DNA of 64,000 nt from Knufia peltigerae (Eukaryota > Ascomycota > Eurotiomycetes > Chaetothyriales > Trichomeriaceae), in NCBI GenBank assembly GCA_030247855.1, contig JAPDRN010000015.1, positions 310,001 through 374,000 on the forward strand. Reading direction: 5' to 3'. A program made the position numbers and the translations under genes. The notes under the pieces are model-generated. The model saw nothing but the letters and a program-made list of their open reading frames with translations, did no database searches and was not told the DNA's origin. Below, piece by piece: positions 41,639 through 51,719 of the stretch; within the stretch, counting starts at the first letter, position 1, and every line of letters begins with the position of its first letter.

Positions 41639-43086
41639 ATGGCAACTCTGGCAGCAGCGTCTGAAGCCAACAAGAAGAAAATCACAGCCGAAGATGTGGT
41701 CGACGTAATCGGAGACCTCAACCTTTCGCTACCCGAGAGTGACGTCTCTCAATGGCACGATATCATCGCCTCTGTGCAGGAGTCCATTGATGTCGTGAAC
41801 TCTCTCCCCGGACTACGTGCCCTGTGTCGACACGGAACAATATCCACGACAAAATGTTCACCGGCCAACTCCAGGAGACAATCCAGGCAACGCCTGGGCG
41901 TGGAAAGTGAGGATCGACGGCGACAAGGACGACGGAGCTCTCCTGTCAAATGTCACATTCGCACTCAAAGACAACGTCGCCGTGAAGGATGTGCCTATGC
42001 TCGTAGGCACCGATGTCTTCACCGGTTACGTTCCCGACACCGATGCTACCGTGGTCCGACGGGTTCTGAAAGCTGGCGGCACCATCGAGGGCAAAGCTGT
42101 CTGCGAAAATCTCTCACTATGCGCCTCCTCATTCTCCGCCAGCGACGGGAAATGTCGAGAATCCATACGCAGAGGGCTACACGGCCGGTGGCTCTTCGAG
42201 CGGTTGCGGTCACTTGGTAGGCGCAGGGAAGGTAGATGCCGGCATCGGCGGAGATCAGGGAGGCTCGATCCGGTTTCCAGCCAGCTACCGTGGCATTGTG
42301 GGCATGAAACCAACCTGGGGACTTGTGCCATGGACGGGTATCATGACCCATGACCCGGTCCACGACACAGCTGGACCGATGACTCGGACGGTGGCCCTAA
42401 ATGCAAAAGTCCTTCAAGCCATAGCCGGCAGAGACGACATCGACGACCGACAATACGCTGCATCATTGCCCGCAGATCTGCCGAACTACTCGGCTTCCCT
42501 GCACAAAGGTGTCTCAGGACTAAAGGTCGGCATCCTTCAAGAGGGCTTTCAGCTCCCGGTCATAGACCCTAGAGTCAAGCAGAAGGTTCTGGAAGCCGTA
42601 GAGCGATATGAGGCCCTCGGGGCTGAGGTCGTTCCAATCAGTGTGCCTTTGCATACTCAGGCAGGCCATATCGTCAATTGCGCGTTGCGACCAACGGCCT
42701 CGCAGCAGGGTTACCTCGGCAAAGCATGCGGACGGAGGGCATTGTACATGACAGGATTGACCGAGAAGATGAGTCCATTGACCCAGGACAAGTTTGACAA
42801 GATGTTCTCAACATCCAAATTCTCCTTGATGTCAGGTCTTTACACCTGGTCACACTATCCCACTTTGTATGGCAAGGCCATGAACTTGTATCGAAGGTTA
42901 AAGGATGAATATGACGCAGCTTTGAGCCAAGTTGATGTTCTTATTACGCCCACCACGCCTTACGTTGCAAATCAGCACGCGGCGATGGATGCTGGACCGG
43001 CAGAGCAGATGGCCAAGAGCCGTGGTGTCGCAGTCAATACGGTCTGTTTCAATGCCAGTGGTAATCCTGCCATGAGCACTGTGTGA
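41639..43086 (+). pseudogene. Amidase (amidase-signature family), two frameshifts and 3' truncation
   Basis: Three frames in turn carry one continuous amidase. Frame one runs from the ATG at 41639 to NSLP near 41808. Frame two starts at DYVPCVDTEQYPR, after an extra base in CCCC (41806-41809). It carries the catalytic Lys (ALKDNVAVKD) and runs to SASDG. An extra A in AAA (42150-42152) then shifts to frame three, which has the Ser/cis-Ser/Ser region (YTAGGSSSGCG and GGDQGGSIRFPASY). Homology to nitrile-hydratase-type amidases runs on to FNASGNPAMS and then stops abruptly at a TGA (43084-43086), where relatives have about 90-110 more residues. No intron explains the shifts because no residue is missing. 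The gene would hydrolyse amides to acids if intact. It is most likely dead; base-call errors could explain the shifts but not the truncation. Confidence 0.85.
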
Positions 43087-43733
43087 CAGAAAAGTAGTCG
43101 AAGAGTTTCGATACCTTCTCACGGCCTAGGTTTGCATACGTTGGAGTTGGAGACAGAACAGCAATCAGCCGTTTCCCCTCTGTACTTGCTTTGGTGCTGC
43201 GCTGTGAGGCGAGATCTTGCGAGCCGTCCAGAATATTGCGTGACTTGGCGAATGTAATGGCGTATTCGATGAAGGCGATTCCAAAAGACGTGCCGAGATA
43301 GCGTCTGTTTGAGGCCTTGGGACTTTGTTGCTTTTGTTCCGGGGTTTTCAATGTCGCTGAAATATCTATAATTGGTGGGTCGCTCGACAGCTTTTTCAGA
43401 GCTTGACGAAGGTTGTGAGCATGGTCCTCCAGTCGCTGGACATATCTGCACCATGAATCAGCTATTGGTTATCATAACCATGAGTCCATAAACTCTGTAG
43501 ACCTACGCTCTAGGAACTGTCCTTCCTGTGTCGGGATCCTCAACATAGCACTCGCTCCCAGATTGCTTTTGGAAGGTTAATATGAGGTCGAATCTTGCCA
43601 TCGAGATTGATAGCGCCCTTACCACGCAAGGCTTGCAACCACTTGTGTCCGAGTCGCATTTCTGTTTGCGATTTCGACACCTCTGGCATACATGCACGGT
43701 CTGCGGCCGCTGTAGACTTTCATCTGAGCCCAT
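43049..43733 (-). pseudogene. Zn2Cys6 transcription factor, truncated after the DNA-binding region
   Basis: Three exons read on the minus strand: 43623-43733, 43507-43565 and 43049-43445. The introns are 57 and 61 bp, giving 188 residues. Removing intron 1 restores a perfect six-cysteine cluster (CQRCRNRKQKC, then a 6-residue loop, CKPC and SGSEC). Exon 3 supplies the linker and dimerisation helix (YVQRLEDHAHNLRQALKKL). Typical family members have 500-900 residues with a large regulatory domain; here homology fades at KVSKLFDYFS (about 43100) and the frame then runs antisense into the amidase remnant until a chance stop. So it lacks its regulatory part. A short DNA-binding protein could still be made, perhaps acting as a dominant blocker; that is inference. 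Confidence 0.8.
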
Positions 43734-44427
43734 TACGCTGGCGACTCTCTGGTGACGAACCCAAGTCGGGAGGGGGCAAGTGTGCCTCGTCTTACGCAGT
43801 GCGGGCTGAGATGGTCGGCAGATGCCCAAACATTGTAAATGTTCTAGGACATCGTCTCGGATTCTGGCTCCTCTAGATGTGGCGCGCGCATACTTGGGCC
43901 GCTAGAACTTGTCGATATTGACGTTGTAGGGTCTAAAGAGGCAAATAGTACAACGCCGACCCGTCCTAGTAAATGCCAACCCTCGGGTAACTTTCTTTCC
44001 TACACTTGAGCCTATAAGACTCCCTAATACTCCGTACCACCTAAAACGTTGGGGGCATCATAGATGCTAGCCCCTAAATATTTAGGTGTTATCTACTCAC
44101 TTATAGGCTTTCATCTCTATGATATAGCGATATTTTAACTCATTCTGTATTTACTTAGTCACTAATAACTGTTTCTACTCTTAATAATAGTAGCTAGAGT
44201 ACTTTGTAATCATTTCTTATGCGTGCTTAATAGCTCTCACAATCAGAACAGAATTGAGTCATCTGCTGTACAGAAATGAGTTATTGTGGTTATCTCGGAG
44301 TCGGATTGGGCAGCCTAGCCTTATTGAGCGGTTTGGCGTTTTACCAATTACCATCTACGAGACAAGTTCATAGCCAGCTCTCCCCATCACCTCGACCACA
44401 ACTAGGCCTTCACTATCTACACATACA
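43734..44427. other. TA-rich intergenic DNA with imperfect hairpin
   Basis: The left part is the promoter side of the truncated regulator. From about 43980 to 44300 the DNA is AT-rich with many TAATA and TAGCTA words, unlike the flanking genes. A hairpin lies at 44038-44088 and a TACTCCGTA word at 44028-44036. No coding region is supported. Confidence 0.5.
44038..44088. repeat. 51-base imperfect hairpin with 8-bp terminal inverted repeats
   Basis: CACCTAAA (44038-44045) and TTTAGGTG (44081-44088) are exact inverted copies. Inside are a GGGG/CCCC pair and a perfect GCATC-ATA-GATGC stem. The sequence CCTAAATATTTAGG at its right side is itself a palindrome. It could be a remnant of a small inverted-repeat element in the TA-rich patch. 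Confidence 0.55.
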
Positions 44428-44802
44428 ATGAGGGCCTTCGCGATCTCCCGAGCTATGCGCTCTAGTGTCCTTCGACAGAAACCCGGGCTCTGGCAAACCC
44501 GAAGCCTTAACCCGACAAGATCCCTCAGACAGACTGCACCGCAGTCGACTTCGTCCTCTTCCTCTTCCACCAACGGCGCTCCAGAGAAGCCGATCAACTT
44601 CTACAGCACCCATGGGCGGGCATTCTTCAAGGCCATCACGCTGGCATTCCTCACCTACCAAATCGCCTACTGGGCATGGTTGACTTTAGAGACGGAAGAG
44701 ATCAAGGACCAAAAAACCCGCCAGATAAAGTCTTTGGAACAGGAGGTCAGATTACTAGACGAAAGCAGGAAATCAGAAAACCCATCTCTTGGGAAAAGCT
44801 GA
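44428..44802 (+). CDS. Small mitochondrial-type membrane protein (124 aa)
   Basis: One exon. The first 40 residues are rich in Arg, Ser and Gln with no acidic residue (MRAFAISRAMRSSVLRQKPG), which fits a mitochondrial presequence. A Ser-rich spacer follows, then one hydrophobic segment (AFFKAITLAFLTYQIAYWAW) at about residues 65-84. It ends in a short charged coiled coil (EIKDQKTRQIKSLEQEVRLLDE). This arrangement is common among small inner-membrane assembly or stability factors, but I recognise no specific family. The ATG at 44428 follows an A-rich context (tacaATGA). Confidence 0.62.
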   Translation: MRAFAISRAMRSSVLRQKPGLWQTRSLNPTRSLRQTAPQSTSSSSSSTNGAPEKPINFYSTHGRAFFKAITLAFLTYQIAYWAWLTLETEEIKDQKTRQIKSLEQEVRLLDESRKSENPSLGKS

Positions 44803-45274
44803 GCGGAGAGGAGAGAATTACTGAATAAGCAAGCTATGGAGTACAACCAACAATAACAAAAGTTCAGCAACATCCCAAGCACGACATCGATTAGGGATCC
44901 CATTAACCACACCGTTCAAGAAAAAGTGGCCCACTGATACCTTGAGTATCTTTGTAGCCTACTCGTATAAGAGAAACGTTGGCAAGAGAAAACCACACCA
45001 TTCGCCTGTGGCCCAACCAAAGAGACATCACCAGCAAAGCCCTCAAGAAAACTTGTATCAACTCCAGAGAGAGCCAGATGCATCTCAAACAACGATCTAC
45101 AACGATCCCAAAATCACTGAACCTTTGCTCTTTCTACTCTTCCATGAACCTGAACCAGAATCAAACCCAACCCCAAAATCCAATTCCGAGCAAAAGCAAT
45201 TTCCAACCAATATCGGCGGCCTCCGGATGTTTATACCAAGGTTCAAGGTGAGAGGGGGAAGGAAAAGGTAAAGA
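44803..45274. other. Convergent 3' flank, no gene seen
   Basis: About 470 bp rich in A and C on the + strand. It holds TACTCGTA at 44960-44967 and short Gln/Asn-rich frames that look like random A/C-rich DNA. Confidence 0.5.
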
Positions 45275-46078
45275 TCAATACCAGTGATCCCCACCATGAT
45301 ACATCTCATGCCCGAAGAAACAATACATCCACACCGAGACCTCGATCCCGTTCCCTATGTACTTGGGGGGGCAACCCGGCATGAGGTTTTCGTAGACGTC
45401 AAAGTTGGACTCTTGATACTTTTGCTTCTCCTCTTCGCTCTTTAACTTTTTCTTGATTTCTTCCTCTTGCTTTCGACGATCTTCGGCTATCTGTTCTTCT
45501 GGCGATAAATCCTTGCCTTTCTGTCCTGCCGCTGTCGCCGCCGTGGTTGCGGCGACAGCTGCTGCTTCGCCTTCCACCACTGGTGCTTTGGTCTTGTCGG
45601 CGGCTGCCGCTGCCTCCGCCGCCTCCTTTTGACGGTTCCACTCGGCGTTCCAAGACTCCCAGAAAGGGTTGGTAAAGGGGTTCATACCCGAGACCGACTC
45701 CTTGGAAGGGACCATGTTGGCCGGGGCCGCGGCCGATGAGGCGGTGGAGGTGGAGGTAGGGTAGGCGGCGGAGGCGACGCCGCCGGCGGTGACAACCTTG
45801 GTGAGAATGGTAAAAACAGGCGGGGCCACGGGAGCGGCGGCGGAGGGAGTGGCGACGGCGGTGACTTTGACGGGGACAGAGATGGCCGAGGCGGAGAGAC
45901 CGTAGGCCGCCGTGGAGATGGCCGGGGCCTCCGACGCAGAGTTGGCCGCGGAATGAGCCTCGTACATGATTTCATTGGCGAGATCGTCGGGTTTGAGGCC
46001 TTTGCTCAAGGGGGCCGTCGTGACTACACCGGCCAAGCTGGCCACGACACAGAAGACAAGGGGACGGAAGAAGTGCAT
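45275..46078 (-). CDS. Hypothetical secreted Ala-rich protein (267 aa)
   Basis: One exon from the ATG at 46078. The upstream in-frame extension is excluded because this ATG is followed at once by a classic signal peptide (MHFFRPLVFCVVASLAGVVTTA). The middle is Ala/Ser/Thr/Pro-rich. A Lys/Glu-rich helix follows (residues about 205-230, EEEIKKKLKSEEEKQKY). The C-terminus is distinct, with two Cys and several His and aromatic residues (YCFFGHEMYHGGDHWY), and could bind metal or be a cell-wall contact region. I recognise no family. It may be a cell-surface or effector-like protein, but function is unknown. Confidence 0.65.
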   Translation of the reverse strand: MHFFRPLVFCVVASLAGVVTTAPLSKGLKPDDLANEIMYEAHSAANSASEAPAISTAAYGLSASAISVPVKVTAVATPSAAAPVAPPVFTILTKVVTAGGVASAAYPTSTSTASSAAAPANMVPSKESVSGMNPFTNPFWESWNAEWNRQKEAAEAAAAADKTKAPVVEGEAAAVAATTAATAAGQKGKDLSPEEQIAEDRRKQEEEIKKKLKSEEEKQKYQESNFDVYENLMPGCPPKYIGNGIEVSVWMYCFFGHEMYHGGDHWY

Positions 46079-46367
46079 GATGGCGGCACGGTGATGTTGG
46101 AGAAGGGGGAAGGACAGCCTTGTCAAACAGAGTAGTTAAGGGTGCGATGACTATGGAGGATGCTGTGATGGACAATAGAGGTTGAACACGAACTGGTGCA
46201 GGGGAAGCTCTCTTTTATATTCCCTTCTTCTTGGAATGTCGACTTTTCTACGGGTCCTCATTTTGTTAAACTTTGTAGAATGTCTGGTTGAAGGTGATGA
46301 AAAGTTTTCTTTCCTACTGATGCCTAGACGAGAAGAAAGACATTTCCAAACCTTCAAAACCTCTACA

Positions 46368-49300
46368 TCACCCAGGCACAAGAGGTTTATACCGATCGTC
46401 TAATCCACTTCCGCCTCCGCTGTGATCGTCTCCATCATCGTCTCGGTCCATAATGAGTCCCCCTCCATCGTTTCCACCACCACCACCACCACCACCACCA
46501 CCACTACTACTACTACTACCACCACCACCCTCTCGAACTCTCTGTTGATATTGTTGTAGAGGAGTCAATTTGCGTACCGGGGCAGGCAGCAATGCTGCAG
46601 CTGCAGAAGAAGAAGAAACTTCCCTCCTGGGTGGTGGAGGTGGAGGTAGAGATGCCTGCTGAGTTTGTTGAGTGTTGTTGTTGCTGATACTCTTCCTCTG
46701 TCCACCAAGGTCTGAACCTGTTGTACTCGTCATGTCTGGGGCACTGACAAAAGATGCCGTCGAACTCATCGTACCCGTCCTCTTGGGCAACGGTGGTGGC
46801 CTTTCTGGTCGGTACTGGTCTTGGTCTTGCCCAGAGGACAACACTGGTGCTGGAAGAGGGCTCAACTGAGGTATGGCCACCTGACTGGACGACGTCGTCA
46901 GGGTCGACGGTTTGACCGGCTTCGGAGGCGGTGGTTTCCTTGCGACGGTCGAAGATGATCTCATGGGCACTTTTTCCGGCGACACTCGACCCGATCCCGC
47001 CGCAGACGTCCCTGGTGAAGACGCCACACTCGAAGTCGCGGCTCGTGTCCTCGCCACTGAAACACCCCTCGGCGTCGGCGCTGGTGGTACAGGACCTCGC
47101 TGGCCCTTTTCCGCCTCGGGTCTCGTGTTATTACCGCCGGTCGACACAAACCGCTCTCCTTCCCACGCGGGTGGGACCATTCTTCTCGTCGTTCCTCTCG
47201 ATGGCGGTGGTTCGGGTTTTTGTTGGGGCCTTTCAACTTCCACCCAGTCGTCCTCTGCCCCGTCCCTCTCTTTCCAGGGGTTCGCCGATCGATCCTGGTT
47301 CAATATCATCCAGTCGTTGGGTGGTTTCAGAGTACTTCGAGCTCCCTTGTTCCCATCCAACCACCATTTTCTCTTGTCACTGCTGGCCGGTGGTAATCCC
47401 TCTTGAATGCTCTTGTACCCACTCAGACTCTCCAGTTCATCATCGTCGCTGCCGTCGACGGTATCTGAAACCGACAGTCCCTCGGTGGAATCCCCAGCCC
47501 CGGCGAGTTTGGCCTTCGTCTCTTTGGCTCGTTTGCTGTACAGCCGCTTCGTGAGCTCGTCCTTCTTGGCTTCGTCCACCACCAAGATGCCCATCTCGAA
47601 CAAGGCCCACACCGGCCGATGATCGCTGAACTTGAGCTTCATCACGCTGTAGTACTCCAATTGTCGCATTTGTGTGCCCAGGACATCACCTCCCTGCACA
47701 CCCTTGTGATTGACTTTCCAGAGGATCCGGTCCGTCCAAGCCGGGATACGTTGCTTGTCGCTCGAATCAAACTCGTCCTTCCCGATGTCGTACTTGTACG
47801 TAGGGAGAAACTTGACCCTACCCTCGCGGTAGAAATTGAAGCAGTTCCCAACCACCATTTGAATGTTCAATTGATCATTTTCGTACAGCTTCCCCAGAGC
47901 TTCCTCTCGGGTCCTTTCGTTGCCAATCATCGCCTCATTGACCAACGCCTTGACTTTCTCGTACCCTAGACCAATTCTGTAGTTGAAGTCGCCGGCCCAC
48001 ACGACAACCTCGTGGTCTTCGATACTCCTGTTCCTTTGGAACCTCAGACCGGAGGTGATGGTCTGGTAATCTCGATTTCGTTCCTCGTAATTCGCAAATC
48101 CAGCCGCCAAATGCGCCGTGACGAAACAGACGCTCGTACTCTCGATGTCCATGCGTATAGCCACCGCTCCTTTATTTCCAGCAATTCCACTCATGCCTGT
48201 CTTCTTGATGGCACCTTCGACGTTCTTGATCCTGGGGAGAATGCTGGACTTGACAAAGACCAAAAGCGCCGCCCCAACAAGTTGTCCACTCCGCAGCAAC
48301 ACATAGTCATCTTCCTTGATCTTCCTAGTAGACGCACTTCCTTTCTCATCTTCTTCACCTGGTGGCTCCCCGTTTAGGCAAGCTCTCACTGTCTTTTCCC
48401 ACATCATGCGCCTGTTCGGGTCGGTGCTCATAATCTGCTGGGGACTCAACTCGACAATTTCCTGGAAGCCCACCACAAATATGTCAAGGCCCATCTCGCG
48501 CGCCTTCAACCATGGGCTGAGATCTTCCCGTGTTCCACTGATCTTTCCATTGAGATTGTACGTACCGACCCCCAGCTTCACCATATCTCGCGTTTCAAAT
48601 TCGGCCCTCCTTCTTCCGATCTCCGACACGACCCAGTCATTGATCGGATCAAACAGATCTACACTGTTTTGTCCTACCAACCTTCCCAGTAACAGGTCCA
48701 CGGTGTTTTGTCGGTTCTTGTCCTCGAAGTGATTGACATACAGTCTTGTTGCTGACTTTCTCGCATCTGCAATTGCTCCGGCGAGGCTCATTTTACCGTG
48801 CCTGGTGAAAGAACTCTTCAGTGCTCCCGTGCCCGCGTAGATTTTGCTCAAGGTGTCTCCATTGTCAGCCCACAACGCTGAATGCCGCATCCAGAAATCT
48901 GAGTTCGCTCTTTCGCCTCTATGGCCCAAAAACAGTTCAAGCGCCATTTGACTGACCATACCTTGGATTAAATTTGTTCTGTCAAGGCAGTCCAAACAAT
49001 TCACTCTGAAGACGCCGTTCTGCTGCATTATCACGACAGAACGCTTCGTCACCGTCCGCTTACCCTGTACGATGCTCTCCTCGCTCACTTCTTCACTGAG
49101 GAAATAAACGAAACTTTCCGCGCTAGAGTCGAGATAAGGCCTGATTGCTCTTGCCCCTTCGTAGCCTGTTGCGCCCTTCGTGCGCTCATGAAAATCAAAC
49201 TCTGTCTCCCTGAGTAGATGATGCTCTTCCTCTTCACCTTCTTCGTCTCGTCGTAAGGGACTTTGTTTGACATGATATCGATACCGCTCCGTGAGTTCGA

Positions 49301-50548
49301 CCTCGCCCGGCTTGAATGCAGAAAGTAAGTTGACTATATGCACGGCTCCGTATGTTCGTTCGAGCGCGGAGAAGTGTTTGTCGAATGCAGGTTGCGTGGC
49401 TTCGGGTGAGCGTGTGATCTGAATTTTCTGCTGTCCCGGGATTAGGGAGGATGAGCTCTCCCAGAATATGGGAATACTGCCTCTAATTTGAGTGTAACTG
49501 AAGCATAGGCCGGAGGAGGGCGTATAGAAAATGGTCTCTGTCTCGACAAAATTTGCCACGTTGCCGTTGTCATCAACACCACGTGAATTGAAGCGAGTTC
49601 CGGCTCGACGAGAGGAAAGGCGAGAGATAACAGTAAGTGTAGCGGGAAGGCCGGGCGTCGCCCCGTGAATTGGATTCGAGGATGGTGGTACAGGGAGACT
49701 CTTGACGAACCCGCGGATCACGGATGTCAAGAGTCGGGAGTGGTCGAGTGCAGTCCGTTCATGGTCGGCAAGGCGACTTCGGAATTTGAGAAGAGGGTCG
49801 ATCATATATGAATTCCAGAGAAGACCTTCATCCAAGCTAGATATATCGACCGCTGAGTCAACATCAGCTCTATCAGATTGTCAGCCATGCTCCAAAACAA
49901 GTTGTCAAAGATCATACCTATCCTGTAATCGCCGGGTGAGGTCAAAGTCAAGGCTGTAGTAGAAATTCCCGTTACTAAGCAACTTTTTCAAAGCATTAAA
50001 AGGGTGTTCAGCGGCAGAATCGCCTTGGTCATAGCCTGCGCCATAATCAACTTCATCGGACTGGAAGTATTGGCCAGGATATGGATTCGGGTAAGGTCCA
50101 TGGCCTTGATCATAATCGGCTCGATTGAGGCAGTCTGGCTCTGAAATTAGCCCATAGCGTTTCAAACCAGGAGGAGCAACTCACAGAATTCAACGGCATA
50201 GATCTTCTGTACAGTCTCTCCACGTCTCACGGCAGCCACCTCCTCGGAACCTGTGATGACGCACAGGAAAACATCGTTGTTTAGTGTTATCAAACCCAGT
50301 GTCCCCTTGGCGGTCGTGACTGGGTAGAAGGGACTTAAGTCAATGGACGACTTCTCTGCAAATTCCACCATACAACGAGGCGTTGAGCTGGACCGAGTAG
50401 AGCTGAGTGACAAGGGTAAACTTGTCGAACTCGAGTTTCGCCCATTCTCCGCCGGGGTGTGGGAATGTCGGAAGATCAGGACATGTTTATCCGTCGCTAG
50501 GGCCACAGTCCGATGAGGATAGTCGTGGATCAATACTCGCATCGACAT
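46368..50548 (-). CDS. Synaptojanin-like phosphoinositide phosphatase (Inp51/52/53 type)
   Basis: Three exons (50185-50548, 49918-50134, 46368-49869; introns 50 and 48 bp) give 1360 residues. The first splice uses the inner CAG to rebuild VEFYCLNRADYD, because the outer CAG gives a stop. The N-terminal Sac1 domain keeps its CX5R catalytic loop in VNCLDCLDRTNLIQGMV. The inositol 5-phosphatase domain has FVVGFQEIVEL, WAGDFNYRIG, PAWTDRILW and SDHRPVWALF. The C-terminal 350 residues are Pro/Ser-rich with poly-Pro tracts (SH3-ligand-like) and a long Gly/Ser repeat near the end. The protein turns over PI(4,5)P2 and PI4P on endocytic membranes, so both phosphatase activities look intact. The last 40 residues are simple repeats and unlikely to be structured. 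Confidence 0.95.
46480..46530 (-). repeat. Trinucleotide repeat coding Gly/Ser run
   Basis: CCA and CTA triplets on the + strand encode a run of about ten glycines and adjoining serines in the extreme C-terminus of the phosphoinositide phosphatase. The frame is kept. Confidence 0.85.
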
Positions 50549-51719
50549 GGCTATCTGTTACCGGAATATTTGCACCTGCACCAACAGGGCCAAGCTAGGT
50601 TAAAACGTTCAGATCGTCATTATTTGTTGTGATTGATGTGGCATCCGGTCGTGTGTCCGATGTGACTGATGTTCCTAGACGAAGGCCTTATCAAGTTACG
50701 TCGAGTCGGCTAAAGTTCCTCTGTGTTCGTGGGTCAACGGAAACGTCTCTGCTTATCGCAATGGTGTAAAGCGAGCAAATCTAGTCTGGCGTCATGTAAA
50801 TTTGCGATGTTGATGGATTGTCGCACGATACGAGTACAGTCAGTCCCGAATTCAGTTTGAGTCTCGGTCAGCTGACTTGGCTGACTCAGTCGCCTATTTG
50901 AACAGGCACCGGTACGAGAACGAGTACGAGTACGGAGGACCACTCGTATAAATATCCTACCCTAAGTCATACAATCTACCACCGCTCGTTTGCGTAGAAT
51001 ATACGGGCGCTCCTTGGAGAGACCAATCTTTCTAACATTTTCTTCTAGTACAGTACCTAAATTTGGGACCAGTCGCTGCGACTTCTAGGTTCCACAGGAA
51101 ACCTCATTGCTATAATACTTCTACTGATGGGTGGGACACGGGCTGATTCTGGCCAGCAATACACAACCCTGCCATGATGCATTGGGGGTATCTCGAAAAT
51201 CCACCAACACAACGCCCGAACCATGGATGTATAGACCAACATCCTCGCATGTATGATATTCATCAGATATCACTAGTCGACACATGCACCACAATCAAAT
51301 GCAGCTTTCTTTTTCAACCAAAAAACGCTAAATATCATACGTGTTTCAGAACTCCCGCTAGATCCCATTTTCGTGAATCGTCGCAACATAAGAGAGGGTT
51401 TTCATCCACTGCATTTTGTCGTCCCCTTGAGGCATGAAAAACCGATCCCGAGTCTTCGGGAGGACAAAGCCATGCCTCCTGATGTAGCCTATGTAAGAGG
51501 CTGTCCCGTCTCGACAAAATTGATCGTAGTCGACTGGTACTTCGAGTAGGAAAAGGATTGAGGAGTCGTGACCGTGGTAGAAGTGTACAGGGGTGCAATG
51601 AATGAAGGTTCAATGGTACCACCCAAGCATCCGCTTCTTGTCGTCGATTTTCACATCATTCCTTCGAGCCTGAAGAAACCAATCATACGATCGCTCATGT
51701 CGAGAGGAAAACAGCCCCG
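50549..51719. other. Intergenic with tandem GAGTAC words
   Basis: This 1.17 kb holds the phosphatase promoter and the 3' flank of the coiled-coil gene. TACGAGTA words occur at 50829 and 50925. A CTGACTTGGCTGACTC duplication is near 50872. No gene is supported. Confidence 0.5.

Noticed and set aside
41639..43086. Amidase explained by two extra introns instead of frameshifts
   Set aside because: The aligned protein loses no residues at either break and no GT..AG pair of at least 40 bases is available there.
50135..50184. Outer CAG acceptor (near 50141) for the second exon of the phosphatase gene
   Set aside because: It would create an in-frame TAG at the junction; the inner CAG gives the conserved VEFYCLN.
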